Under the pieces are notes generated by a model. The model saw only the letters and a program-made list of their open reading frames with translations, searched no databases and was not told where the DNA came from. From positions 1,426,001 through 1,490,000 of the forward strand of contig CM065887.1 of NCBI GenBank assembly GCA_033439255.1: a DNA stretch of 64,000 nt, given 5' to 3'. Shown here piece by piece: positions 11,004 to 20,776 of this stretch. Origin of the DNA: Hericium rajendrae. Lineage: Eukaryota > Basidiomycota > Agaricomycetes > Russulales > Hericiaceae. Within the stretch, counting starts at the first letter, position 1; every line of letters starts with the position of its first letter. The position numbers and the translations under genes were made by a program.

Positions 11004-11037
11004 TGGGAACTGTTTTGCTGCAGCAAAACAGTTCCCA
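11004..11037. repeat. Palindrome P1, 34 bp perfect, centred on CTGCAG
   Basis: Left arm TGGGAACTGTTTTGCTG followed directly by its exact reverse complement. The same arm returns in P3 (13875-13912), and a diverged form (14 of 17 bases shared) in P2 (12421-12454). It bounds the G-rich minisatellite on its left. Confidence 0.9.
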
Positions 11038-11039
11038 CA

Positions 11040-12225
11040 TTTTGCATCCATAGGGGAGTTGGTGAGAGCATGCGTGACTTGGCGCAGGCAGGAGGGACTG
11101 GGTGCGGGTGCGAGCAAGGTGGCATCAGCATCCGCAAAGCGGCGCGGACACACGGAAGGTGGCGGCGCGAACGTGCGGGAGGTGGCAGTGCGGGGGAGAG
11201 GTGGCACCGCTGCGGAGGAGACAGCACGGACGTGCCCGCAGCAGTGCGGAGGTGGGGGAGACGGCAGGGGCGCGGCGGAGACGGCGCGGACACGCGCGAG
11301 GCAATGCGGGCACACGCCCGAGATGATGCAGGCACGGAGGAGACGGCAAGGGCGCGGGAGGGGCATGTGCATGCAGAAGGTGTGCGTGCGCGTGGGGGAG
11401 GCAGCGCGGACACGCACGAGGCAGCGCCGGCACGGGGGAGGCGGCACGGGTGTGCGCGAGGTGGCGCAGGCGCGGGCGAGGTGGCACAGACACGGGGGAG
11501 GCATCGCCGCCGTGCGCAAGGCAGCGTGGATGCGCAGGAGAGGGTGCCGGCGTGTGCGAGGAAGACGACGCCGACCTGCGCGAGGCGAGCGGGCGCACGG
11601 GAGATGGCAGGGGCGCAGGGGAGGCAGCAGGGAGCGCTGGGGAGGGGTCAGTGGTACGAGGAAGACAGCGCCAGCGTGCGCGACACGGTGCGGACGCTGG
11701 GGAGACGGCGCGAGCGGGGAGGAGGCGATGTGGGCGCGCGGGAGATGGCACGGGCGCGCAGGAGGCGGAACGGGCACGTGCGAGTCCGCGCGGGGCGCGC
11801 AAGTCAGCGCGGGAGTGTTGGAGCCGGTGCGGGGTGCACGAGCCCGTGCGGATACGCGGGAGACGGTGTAGGCGTGTGGGAGATGGCAGGCACATGGGGA
11901 AAATGGCATCGGTGTGGGCGAGACGGCGCGGGTGCGTGGGAGAGGGCGTGGACACGTGGGAGAGGGCGCGGACATGCGGAAAAGGCGACGCAGGGGCGCG
12001 CAAGGCGACGCAGGCGTGTGGGAGACGGCAGTGGGCGCGAGGCCATGCGGGCATGCGGGAGATGGTAGGGGCGCATGGGAGGCGGCAGGGGATGCGGGGA
12101 GGACGGCGGGGGCATGCAAGAGTCGGCGGGGGCATGCGGAGGTCAGCGAGGGTGCGCGGGTCGACGCCATGCACGGATATTGTGGGGGCATGTGGGTGTC
12201 AGTGGGAGCATTGCGTAGTGTAAAA
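11040..12225 (-). repeat. GC-rich degenerate minisatellite, C-rich on minus strand (module copy 1)
   Basis: About 1.2 kb with very strong strand asymmetry: G and GC words on the plus strand (GGGAGACGGC, GCGCGGGCG), hence C-rich on the minus strand. Units are roughly 18-20 bp, variable, and include runs such as GCCGCCTCCCC on the minus strand. Lack of stop codons leaves several overlapping long frames on both strands, the longest a 447-codon minus-strand frame ending near 10962, rich in Pro, Ala, Arg, Cys and His. The several simultaneous open frames argue that this is compositional rather than coding, though translation cannot be excluded. It lies between P1 and a GAGAGTATTGC hairpin. Confidence 0.75.
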
Positions 12226-12227
12226 AC

Positions 12228-12263
12228 GAGAGTATTGCCCATATTCAAACGAGCAATACTCTC
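12228..12263. repeat. Hairpin A1 (GAGAGTATTGC arms)
   Basis: GAGAGTATTGC at 12228-12238 pairs exactly with GCAATACTCTC at 12253-12263, a 14-nt loop between them. On the minus strand it begins immediately after an intron-like AG. Homologous hairpins occur at 12761-12796 and 15599-15628. Confidence 0.8.
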
Positions 12264-12396
12264 TATATTAGTGCAAAATGAGGTCAATAGAATTGTTTTA
12301 CTCACCTTGTAGGCCTCTACGGCTCTTCCCCGTAGTGAATTTCCCTAAATACCTGAAAAAGGTATGTTAACCATCCATTGAAAGAGAGAAACGTAC
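12263..12396 (-). other. Two intron-like segments around a 47-nt exon-like segment (module copy 1)
   Basis: Read on the minus strand: a 44-nt segment 12396-12353 begins GTACGT and ends TTTTTCAG. A 47-nt segment follows (12352-12306), then a 43-nt segment 12305-12263 begins GTGAGT, contains CACTAAT as a branch-point-like motif and ends ATAG. Directly after it comes AGAGTATTGC, the hairpin. The other two module copies show the same order (GTAAGT, CTAAT or CTAAC, AG, AGAGTATCGC). This is what a short spliceosomal intron looks like in this fungus. No protein-coding frame across the junctions was established. Confidence 0.5.
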
Positions 12397-12420
12397 CTTG
12401 GAGCTTTGAAAAATCAGACA

Positions 12421-12454
12421 TGTGAAGCGTTTGGCTGCAGCCAAACGTTTCCCA
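12421..12454. repeat. Palindrome P2, 34 bp, centre of the mirrored array
   Basis: A perfect 20-bp core CGTTTGGCTGCAGCCAAACG (12428-12447) extends to 34 bp with two mismatches. The right arm read in reverse complement is TGGGAAACGTTTGGCTG, three differences from the P1 arm. It lies about 1.42 kb from P1 and 1.45 kb from P3, and the modules on each side run outwards from it. Confidence 0.82.
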
Positions 12455-12717
12455 CGCGCCCCCTGCATTTTTTTTCTTCAAGTCGAAACGCGTGCAGGCA
12501 CGGCCCGCCACGCACCGTGCTATTTCATTGCTCATATATGGTCACTAAAACGGCTCGGGCCGTGCAGCTCCGTGCATTCAACTTGTGCGTGACTCGACTT
12601 TGTTTGCCACGTCGTCTTCCTTCTACCCTCTCCCCCTTCCCTTTCGCTGCTTCACTCTGGCGTGTTCATTGTAGATATGATTCCGTCTTCGTTGGATCTT
12701 GTCAGGGTGGGATCAAG

Positions 12718-12761
12718 GTAAGTATTTACAGTCATCTCATAGCTATCTTGTACTAATCAAG
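12718..12761 (+). other. Intron-like segment (module copy 2)
   Basis: A 44-nt segment begins GTAAGTA, has TACTAAT 8-14 nt before the end and finishes CAAG, directly followed by AGAGTATCGCTCG. Upstream is a pyrimidine-rich stretch (12590-12660) like a transcript leader. Matches the segments at 12263-12305 (minus) and 15555-15599 in length, signals and what follows. Confidence 0.5.
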
Positions 12762-12796
12762 AGAGTATCGCTCGAGACAACGCGAGCGATACTCTC
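12761..12796. repeat. Hairpin A2 (GAGAGTATCGCTCG arms)
   Basis: A 14-bp perfect stem, GAGAGTATCGCTCG (12761-12774) with CGAGCGATACTCTC (12783-12796), and an 8-nt loop. Starts at the end of the intron-like segment and opens the C-rich minisatellite. Confidence 0.85.
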
Positions 12797-12799
12797 ATT

Positions 12800-13870
12800 T
12801 TTGTACCCTCCTGCCTGCATCCAGACCCTCGCGGATGCTCGCGTGTGTCCCGCACTGGCTCTCGACTCCCGCACGTCGCCGTCGACCCGCGCACGTCGCC
12901 ATCGACCCACGCACGTCGCCATCGACCCGCGCACGCCCTCGCTGACCCCGTACTCTCCCCCGCTGACCCGCACGCACCCCCGCCAACCTACGCACGTCGC
13001 CGCTCACCTGCGCGTGTCCCTGCCAACCTGAACGTGTCGCTGCTGACTCATGCATCCTCACATGGCGCGCTCCTCCGCCGAACCGTGGATGCCCCTGCCG
13101 AACCGCGCGGATCGTCACCAACCCGTGCACGCACTTGCGTATCCCCACACCCCCTGCCGACCTGCGCGGGTCTCTGCCAACGCCTGCATCCTTATTAACC
13201 TGTGCGCATCATTGCCGACCCACGCATGCTCGTGCGCTGACCTGCGCGTATCCCCGCAGACCCCTGCAGATCCCTGCCGACTCGCGCACGTCTCCGCGAA
13301 ACCGTGCACGCTCCCTCGACCCGTATGCATCGCTGAGGACCTGTGCACATCGCCGCGGGTCCCCGCGCATCAACGCCAACCCGCGCACATTGCCGACCTC
13401 CGTACGCCTCCGCCGACTCACGCACGCATGTGCCGACCAGTGCGTCCCCCCGTTGATCCCCTCGCATTGCCGCCGACTCCCGCGCACATCCCTGCCGACT
13501 CGTTTCTGCCCCACCACCCGTGCGTGTCGCCGTCGACCGGCGCACACCCTCGCCGATTCGTGCACAACCCTGCCGACCTCCTCACACCCTCGCCGACCCG
13601 CATGCATCCCCATCAATCCGCGCGTGCCCCCGCCGATCTGCGTGCATTGCCGCTGACTCGCGCATGCCCCTGCTGACCCGCCCCCGTCCCCACCAATCCG
13701 TGCGCGTCGCCGTCAACCCACACACGCACGTGGAACCGTGAGCTTTCCGCCAACCCATGCACATCACTGATCCACTGCGCGTGTCACCACCGACCCGCAC
13801 ATGCATGCTCAACCCATGGGCAATGACATGGCCGCTGACTCCTGCATGCCCCGTCGACCCGCGTGGACAC
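12800..13870 (+). repeat. C-rich degenerate minisatellite (module copy 2)
   Basis: About 1.07 kb built on roughly 20-bp units such as GCACGTCGCCATCGACCCGC, clear as consecutive copies at 12878-12940 and degenerating rightwards. It is C-rich on the plus strand, the mirror of the block at 11040-12225. Open frames on both strands overlap one another and are taken as compositional. Lies between hairpin A2 and palindrome P3. Confidence 0.78.
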
Positions 13871-13874
13871 GGCA

Positions 13875-13912
13875 CGTGGGAACTGTTTTGCTGCAGCAAA
13901 ACAGTTCCCACG
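13875..13912. repeat. Palindrome P3, 38 bp perfect, centred on CTGCAG
   Basis: Left arm CGTGGGAACTGTTTTGCTG followed directly by its exact reverse complement. Contains the whole of P1. Ends the C-rich block of module copy 2. Confidence 0.92.
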
Positions 13913-15400
13913 AGGGCTTGGGTGTTGTGGGTGCAGAAGGATATGGAGGGGGAGATTTTATGTATTAGTACTATTAGTGTACAGTTATAACCAGCCAAAT
14001 TAAAATGTTTTGCATGATATATTGTTGGAGAGGTGATATGAGGGACTATTGTGGTTTATATATTATACTGAATCTCACATACTGCAATATAGCACTCCAG
14101 TAGCTAGCATAAGCTACAGTGGCTAACATAAGCTACAGTAGCTAACATAAGCTATAGTAGATATACCATCTACAGACTGCTACGGATCACTACAGATGGC
14201 TACAGATGGCTACCTGTAGTTGTAATAGAGACCCACCTATTGACAGATGCTACAGAAAATATATAATCTATTATAGCTACTGTAGACTATATTTTCTACT
14301 GTAGGCTAAAGTAGTGTGGACACCTTTTCCAGATGAAAGGGGAATGCTATATAGTGCTATGAAGCTAAAGGGTGATGCTATGGAGTGCTATGATAGCTAT
14401 GATAGCTAACTATGTAGCTATGATAGTCTAACTAGCTATGAAAGCTATAAGTGTCTATTAAAGCTATAAGGCTTATGTGTCTTACATATTCTATATTCAG
14501 TATGTGTCTCACATATCCTACATTTTATATGTGTCTTACATATTCTATATTCAATATGTGTCACATATATAATTTATATTTGATATGTAAGCCTGCCATA
14601 TATATCTAAGCAATAGAATCTATTGAAACTATAAATATTTTCTACAGTCATACCAAAATTAACAATATATAATCACACAAGTATAAACTATTTCAATGCA
14701 TCAAGATTATATTGATATCATAAGAACTACTACTAATTAAAAAGCAAAAACATAAGTAAGAATGTAAGAAATAAGATAAGATAAGATTACATAAGTATAT
14801 AAGATAAGATAAGTAGATAAGATAAGATAAGTAGTAAAAGATAAGTAATAAAAGATAAGAAGACATCAGTCTTAAAAGATAAAGATAACACATGAAAACT
14901 TACCAAAGTAACAAAAAGCGAAATCTAAAAAAACTAACTCGGAAGACATTAGTATTAGTATAAGCAATAAGAGACCAACAGTTAAAGATTACCTTAGAAG
15001 ACAACAACAACGAACAAGAAACGATGATGAGCAGGCATAGAACAATGACGAGCAAGCAGATGATAATAACGAGTGAGGAAAAGATGTCGACGAAGGCGTC
15101 GACGTGGCAAGAGATGATGGGGGTTAAAGAGCAAGAGGCAATGCGCGTCACGCGAGCCTTATATACGAATCCCAAGCGGAGCCGGGATCCGTGGCTGCCA
15201 GGCGCTTGCCGAGCGTCGCGTCGAGACTGGGCGCCAGACTTCACTAAACGGACTTGGCTCCCTGTGAGCTTCATGTATAGTAGCTACTTATAATTCTCAT
15301 TCGTTCGAATTGTATATATAATTTATAACTATCCTGTTTTTCTCCAAATTTATGTGATTTTTCATGATTTGTAGTGGCTCGAGGAACGTAGCTTCGCTCG
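13913..15400. other. AT-rich gene-free stretch with short tandem words
   Basis: No gene. At 14095-14165 AGCTACAGTAGCTAACATA-like units repeat in tandem; at 14385-14460 GCTATGATAGCTA words recur; at 14765-14880 AGATA/AGATAAG pentamers repeat. From 15020 the sequence becomes mixed, with a TATA-like CTTATATACG at 15159-15168 that could serve a transcript running into module copy 3. Confidence 0.5.
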
Positions 15401-15421
15401 TTCGGTGGCTGAACCACCGAA
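15401..15421. repeat. Small hairpin upstream of module copy 3
   Basis: TTCGGTGG (15401-15408) pairs with CCACCGAA (15414-15421) around CTGAA. It occupies a position similar to palindrome P2 relative to module copies 1 and 2, but its sequence is clearly diverged. Confidence 0.6.
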
Positions 15422-15554
15422 ACACGCGTCGAAGTTCGTCTCTCGCTGTCTCTACCACCTCCACTCTCGTCCCTCTACTCTACACCCTCCTCCTCTCTCT
15501 CTGCCTCGTCGAAACGAATGCCGGAGAGAATCAGTAGGATGCAGAGGGACTTAG

Positions 15555-15628
15555 GTAAGTAAAAAATTAACTCTATTTCGTACATTCGTGCTAACGCAGA
15601 GAGTATCGCTTATTCGAGCGATACTCTC
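15555..15628 (+). repeat. Intron-like segment plus hairpin A3 (module copy 3)
   Basis: Segment 15555-15599 (45 nt) begins GTAAGTA, has TGCTAAC close to the end and finishes GCAG. Hairpin A3 follows at once: GAGAGTATCGCT (15599-15610) with AGCGATACTCTC (15617-15628), 6-nt loop. A pyrimidine-rich leader (15430-15510) precedes it. The signals agree with copies 1 and 2 although the flanks differ. Confidence 0.6.
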
Positions 15629-15639
15629 GACTTCCTTCG

Positions 15640-16600
15640 TCCTCCCGCGCCCTCACTCCCCCTCGCCTCCGACTGCCCTCCCTCCCGCATCACCCCGCCC
15701 TTCACCGACCTCGCCACCTCACCGCCACGTCACCAGCGCCCGGCGCGCTGCCTCCAACGACCACGACCAGCGGAGTGCGCCCGGTCGTCCGTGACCCGGG
15801 ACGTGGCACGCCAGCACACGCACGTCGCATGGCCTTGCCCACTTGCACGATGGCTCACGGCCATCACGCCTCGCGCACAGGTCTGCCGCGTTGCGCACGG
15901 GTCCTCGATAACCCGAGGACTCGCACACGGGCCCGCGGCAGCCCGGCGCCTCGCGCACATCCCTCGTGCCTCTCACGCACACCGCCCAGTGCTCCGTGCA
16001 CGGGCCTGCCGCTGTCTCTCCGGCACGTGCCCACCGCCGTCTCTCCCGCACGCACCCACCGCCGTCTCTCCCGCACGCAGGCCTGACACGTCGCACACGA
16101 GCCCGCGGCAGCCCAATGCCTTGCGCACGGGCCCGCCGCCACCAACGCCTCGTGCGCATCCTCCGTGCCTCCCGCAGGCTCTCTGCACCTCCCGCACATT
16201 CTTCGCGCCTCCCGCACGTCTCTGCGCCTCCCGCCCGTCTCCCCGTGCCTCCCACCCGTCTCTGCGCCTCCCGCCCGTCTCTCCGCGCCTCCCGCCCGTC
16301 TCTCCACGCCTCCCGCACATCTCCGCACCTCCCGCACATCTCTGCACCTCCCCCGCGTCTCTATGTGCCTCCTGCACGTCTCTACGCACCTCCCGCAAGA
16401 ACCCACGCTCCGCGCCTCTCGCGCGCAGGCCTGCCGCATAGCGCAGGCCTGCTATATCCCGCATGGGCCACAGCCTGCAGACTCCCGTGCACCGGTCCCG
16501 GCTTCGCGCACACCATTGCACCTCGCATGCAGCGTCGCGCGCGCCAGTCGCGCCCTTGTGCGTGCATGCCTTGTCACACCCTGCGAGCGTGTGTGTGACT
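15640..16600 (+). repeat. C-rich minisatellite (module copy 3)
   Basis: About 0.96 kb. The middle (16170-16400) is a clear tandem array of about 18-19 bp units of the type GCGCCTCCCGCCCGTCTCT; the ends are degenerate. Several long frames on both strands overlap and are not credible as genes. No CTGCAG palindrome closes this copy; after 16600 the sequence turns AT-rich. Confidence 0.75.
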
Positions 16601-17029
16601 TAGTATACTTGATTGTAGTAGTAGTTAGTAGTAGTTAATATAATCAAGTTTGACCTGTTATGGGTATAATATTAAAATCATAGACTCTACACCAACTGTA
16701 GATGTTATAGCAGACTGAAGCTCTGTGTGGAACATAGTATCTATAGAATACATAGAGGGAGACTAAAATACATAAGTTACATAGCAGGCATAGTAGTGTC
16801 CTATTACTATGTAATACTATATACCCATCACCCATGACTATGATAGCTATGATAGCTACCATAGTCCTGTATAGATGTGTGGCTCTACTACATAGCAGCT
16901 ATAGCACTATGAAACCAGACATAGCATTGGCTGGCAGCTATGTAGAATTCACATTTTTGAGATGCGATTCAGTGTTCAGGCTTCATCTATGTTGTCATGA
17001 ATCATCCATTGGTCTTCTTCATTCCCTTT
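16601..17029. other. AT-rich stretch, no gene seen
   Basis: TAGTAGTTAG and GATAGCTATGATAGCTA words recur, as at 14095-14460. No coding feature recognised. Confidence 0.45.
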
Positions 17030-17195
17030 GTTCCCTATATGGACACTCCCTTGTTATGTCCCCTTGTTCCCTGTTAGGATATCCCTTGTTCCCTTTTAGG
17101 ATATCCCTTGTTCCCCTTTGGGACATCCCTTGTTCTCCTTCCCCTTGTTCCCCTTTCAGGATATCCCTTGTTCCCCTTTGGGCTATCCTTTCAGT
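17030..17195. repeat. Degenerate tandem repeat (AGGATATCCCTTGTTCCC)
   Basis: About six to seven imperfect copies of a 22-26 bp unit with core ATCCCTTGTTCCC, varying in the spacer (TTTAGGAT, TTTGGGAC, TTTCAGGAT). The open frame across it is a by-product. Confidence 0.75.
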
Positions 17196-17639
17196 ATATA
17201 TAGGGCTACCTTTCTGACTGGCTTCCTCAGTTTGTCCACTTGACTCTCCAGTCCCATTGTACCCTAGACATTCTCAGCCTGTCTCTACTCTCTATGACAT
17301 CCTCTGCTCTTTGATCCTTGATCCCTTGGGGTGACTTGGATGGCTTCACTGTTCCCCTGAACCAGTCTTGACATATGTCCAAAACACGGTGTCGTGGCGA
17401 AAGCTGTGAAGTATGGTGTTAGGGAACACTGGTTGGGTTGGGTATTCACAGTTTCCTAGGTACTATCAGGTTTTCCACTTTCCCGGATGTATCTAGTTGT
17501 TCGGGAGGATTCTTGTTTTCTCAAATAGACTTATTTGATTCTCAATCAAAGTTGCTGTAAGGAGTGTACTGGAAGGTTAGAGGTTTGCACAATGAGAACA
17601 GAGGATGGAGAAGGAGGTGAGAGAGGGGAGGGATTGCTG

Positions 17640-17880
17640 ATGATGACGGCAGGTCTACTGACGGTGATGAAAGGACTACTGACGGTGACGAAGGGACTAC
17701 TGATGATGACGAAGGGACTACTGACGGTGACGAAGGGACTACTGACGGTGACGAAGGGACTACTGACGGTGACAAAGGGACTACTGACGGTGACGAAGGG
17801 ACTACTGACGGTGACAAAGGGACTACTGACGGTCACGAAAGGACTACTGACGGTGATGAAGGGACTACTGATGATGACAA
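17640..17880. repeat. 21-bp minisatellite, about 11 copies
   Basis: Unit GGACTACTGACGGTGACGAAG repeats about eleven times with point changes; the first, third and last copies carry GATGATGA variants. As 21 is a multiple of three, one strand reads a GLLTVTK heptad and the opposite strand an SPSVVPS-like heptad, which explains the open frames. Evidence for translation is lacking. Confidence 0.88.
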
Positions 17881-18978
17881 TAGTGACAAATAACTATTTG
17901 GCTGATGGAGAAGCTGATTCTACAGCCATAAGCTAGTTCTGGACTTGCAAGCAGAGTGAGTCTATACTAAGACTGCACTTAAGTTGCCCTGACACAGAAA
18001 ATCAGGGAAGGAGAGAGGAGAGAGAGAGAAAGGAGATGAAAGTTGAGTTCAAGGGGGTACTTTTTGAATTGCCTTTTACAGAACAGAGTCCAAATCCTTA
18101 TATACCCCTAGGGGTTGTGGGAAAGACCTGCTTAATATGTACATGACTATCTACTGCTGTGCTAAATTAACTAAGGCTGTACTACTAATATACAATTCTG
18201 AATTTAATAAGTTACTTTCTATTCACTTTTTCAAGGCTGTTCTGCTTATAAATCTGCTTGCTGTGCTTCTATTAATACACTTTCAGGCTTATCAATGCCT
18301 TCAGTAGTATTTTCCCTATTTATCCTGAATTATCCATTGAGATGTGCATTGCTTTTAGGGCTGTGCATTCTAATGAGGCTATGCTGGGCTGTGCTTGCAT
18401 GGCATCAGGGCTGTGTCTGCATTGCATTGCTTCATAGCCCTTAATGTGGGTGAGGCTGTGACAAAATATCTCCAGGGAATAAGTTGAGATTTTCTCTTAA
18501 ATGAATATTTTCTCCAGGTCACTCCAGTCAGGCCATCAAGTATATGCATTACAGGCTGCGTTGAATATTCTATCCCAAGCTCTGCATGATGTATAGTATG
18601 TGCACGCAAATCATAGCCGAAGTATCATAGTAGTAAGTTCGTGGATGCGAGGTAAGGGAGATGCGAACACTTGTAAACTATCTGTATCTGTCAACAAGGT
18701 GGCATAGACCGAACATGGGCAAAGACGAATGAAATGGAATTTAAGTGTGCAGAGGGAGGAAATAGCTTGCGCACGAAGATCGACGAGTTGGGAAGGAGAG
18801 TGGGGATGATGGCATGATACGATGGTGATGCGACAGAGATACGACAAACGAGCGACAACGATGTGATAGCAGGGGAGAGGTCATAAGGGCATAATGCGAA
18901 TGAAGGAAAAAGAGTCCATGTCCCCACACACCTAACGAGCATGCTTCACATTCCCGGTGAAGCTGCTAATCCTATTCT
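17881..18978. other. Gene-free stretch with promoter-like AT-rich part
   Basis: No gene recognised. 18000-18030 is a purine run (GGAGAGAGGAGAGAGAG) and TTATATACCCC occurs near 18098. This could be a remnant of a long repeat, but no matching partner copy was found in the window. Confidence 0.35.
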
Positions 18979-19832
18979 TCAGAGACGATACTTCTGTCTT
19001 CCCGTTAAAATTCCAATCCTGGAAGCCCAACGGCATAGCTCGAGTATCTTCTCGTAATCCTCGGGATCGACATGGGCAGGAAGATCGAACTGGCGACCAT
19101 AGATCTGCTTGTCACCCGATGGATCGAAGGACTCATGAAGATCGAGGATGGAGCGGCGAAGGAAGAAGGAGGTGATGGGACGGTACCAAGGCAGTTGGCT
19201 CCAGATGAGCGGAACGACGAGCTGTATGTTCTTCAACTCATGATCGAAGGCATCCTCACGTTCTGCCCAGAAATGAACCCAGGTCATCCCAACATGGTGG
19301 ATGCTGCTGATACGGGCACGTGCGATCAGGGTTCCTTCTGGGTGCTTGAGCACCAGCTCGATGAGGAGCCCCTTACAGACTAGGAATGGAGGGCGTTGAG
19401 TAAAGGGCGTTGAGTAACGAACCAGTTCGTCGAATAGGCTGGATAGTAAGCGTCCACCAGCAAGTGCCTGTATAGGGTGGGAAAGGAGAATTCGTCCTTG
19501 TCGTCAAGGTCGTTGATAATTTGGAGGGGGGATGAGGGACGAGGGGATGGGGTGCGAGGGGGGAGGGCATGTTCATCCAGTGGGACTGCGTTGCCCAACT
19601 GCTGCCACGAAGCTGGGCACACAGCGCTGACAGAGGCATCACTGGCGATTGATATTCTTGGAACAAGCTGAATGGGCTGCACGTCTGAGGGGTCCAAATT
19701 GGGAAAGGAATCACGTGTATATTCTCGCGTCACCCGGACCTCTGCTGGTTTTTCGTCAAAGACATGGCCAAGTAGCGGGGAGTATGTGTGAGGATTGAGG
19801 GAGGAGCGGCGGGGACGAAGGCAGCTGAACAT
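18979..19832 (-). pseudogene. Conserved-looking hypothetical gene broken by a 14-bp tandem duplication
   Basis: Minus strand, single exon. The first part (19380-19832) starts MFSCLRPRRSSLNPHTYSP and runs to YPAYSTNWFVTQRP; the second part (18979-19353, another frame) carries LKHPEGTLIARARISSIHHV, WVHFWAEREDAF and YEKILELCRWASRIGIL. Exactly at the break the 14-bp word AGGGCGTTGAGTAA (plus strand) is present twice in tandem, 19390-19403 and 19404-19417. A 14-bp duplication shifts the frame, which explains why the two halves do not join. Product unrecognised; no signal peptide or membrane segment, proline-rich middle. Either a recent loss of function or an assembly error. Host gene, not a mobile element, as far as can be seen. 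Confidence 0.7.
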
Positions 19833-20776
19833 GGTTGTGGCAAGGGTGCTACTTTGGCGAGCGTTCTTCTAATATTGCTCTCGCTTTCAGTTTTTGTAAG
19901 TGTTTTTCCCTGGATCTCAGATTGGGCGCCTATGGTAAGTTAATGGCAATCAGATTCTCAGACTTGTGCCGAGACCTGTACTCAATATCATACTCACTCT
20001 CAATGTAACAGCGCATGGGATGTCAAAATGGGTCTGCTGCTAGATATATCATGTCATTGTCCAAACCGAGTTTGGGCACGACAACGGTCAGGGTGAAAAT
20101 TTCACGCTCGAATTCTCATCTCCAGAGCTGTCAGGCCAGAAACTTTCAGTGTACAAGTTTGACCATGATCATAGACATCAAATATATTTCATCCTATCAA
20201 CTGTATGAGTGTTCTGACAAGGTGTCGAGCTTAAGTATTATAGCTACTAAACACGTCAGGGCCATTTGGGCATCAGGGTTCGACCAAAGTACTGATAGAC
20301 CTCCCGCAAAGCATCTCATATCGAGTATTGTAAAGATCCTAGCAGTGCGCGCACCGGTTCCCAGCTCAGAGAGGCCCACCTTCGCAACTTTGTCCAAAAT
20401 TCTTAGATCTTGGGTGTAACAACATGCACTTGAGTCATATGAAGTGTGGGATCATCCTGTCACTTTTCTACAATGTATCTCTTTCTTGGTCACTTTGTAG
20501 ATTCATGCCATAAAATAAATGCATTGAGTATGCGGGACATCCACCAAACCTAGTTGATTATTGCAAAGGCAGCCTTCTGCAGCTCGAACCTCGCGGCCAA
20601 CATGTTGGCAGTGTAATGGCAGTTCTGGGTATCACAGTCGAGCACCTCATTCAGACCATGGTGCTGGTCCAGACCATGCCTTCAGTCATTGCAAAGCCCT
20701 CGCTGCTGCAGGGGGGTCCCATGCTTCTCGCAGATAAGATTGTGGAAAAGCTGTTTGGCTACACATTGGGGCTGCA
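19833..20776. other. Intergenic, no gene assigned
   Basis: A short plus-strand frame around 20070-20180 reads like coding sequence (FTLEFSSPELSGQKLSVYKF) but has no start, partner exon or recognisable family. Nothing else supported. Confidence 0.3.

Noticed and set aside
10962-12305. 447-codon minus-strand open frame
   Set aside because: Lies in a GC-rich minisatellite in which several other frames on both strands are open too; composition explains it. Left as a repeat, with coding only as a remote option.
12800-13870. CRISPR-like array
   Set aside because: Units are short, degenerate and contiguous without unique spacers, and the genome is eukaryotic.
12228-15628. Helitron 3' end as explanation of the hairpins
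   Set aside because: Helitron ends have a hairpin followed closely by CTRR and a TC start; neither was seen at the three hairpins, and no helicase is present.
15791-16638. Overlapping 150-216 codon frames on both strands
   Set aside because: By-products of the C-rich tandem array; no domain, and the frames contradict each other.
17535-17936. 133-codon plus-strand frame with GLLTVTK heptads
   Set aside because: Arises from a 21-bp tandem repeat whose length is divisible by three; the opposite strand is open as well.
17340-18370. Possible LTR-like remnant (purine run, TATA-like TTATATACCCC)
   Set aside because: No partner copy, target duplication or element-coding sequence was found, so no element is named.
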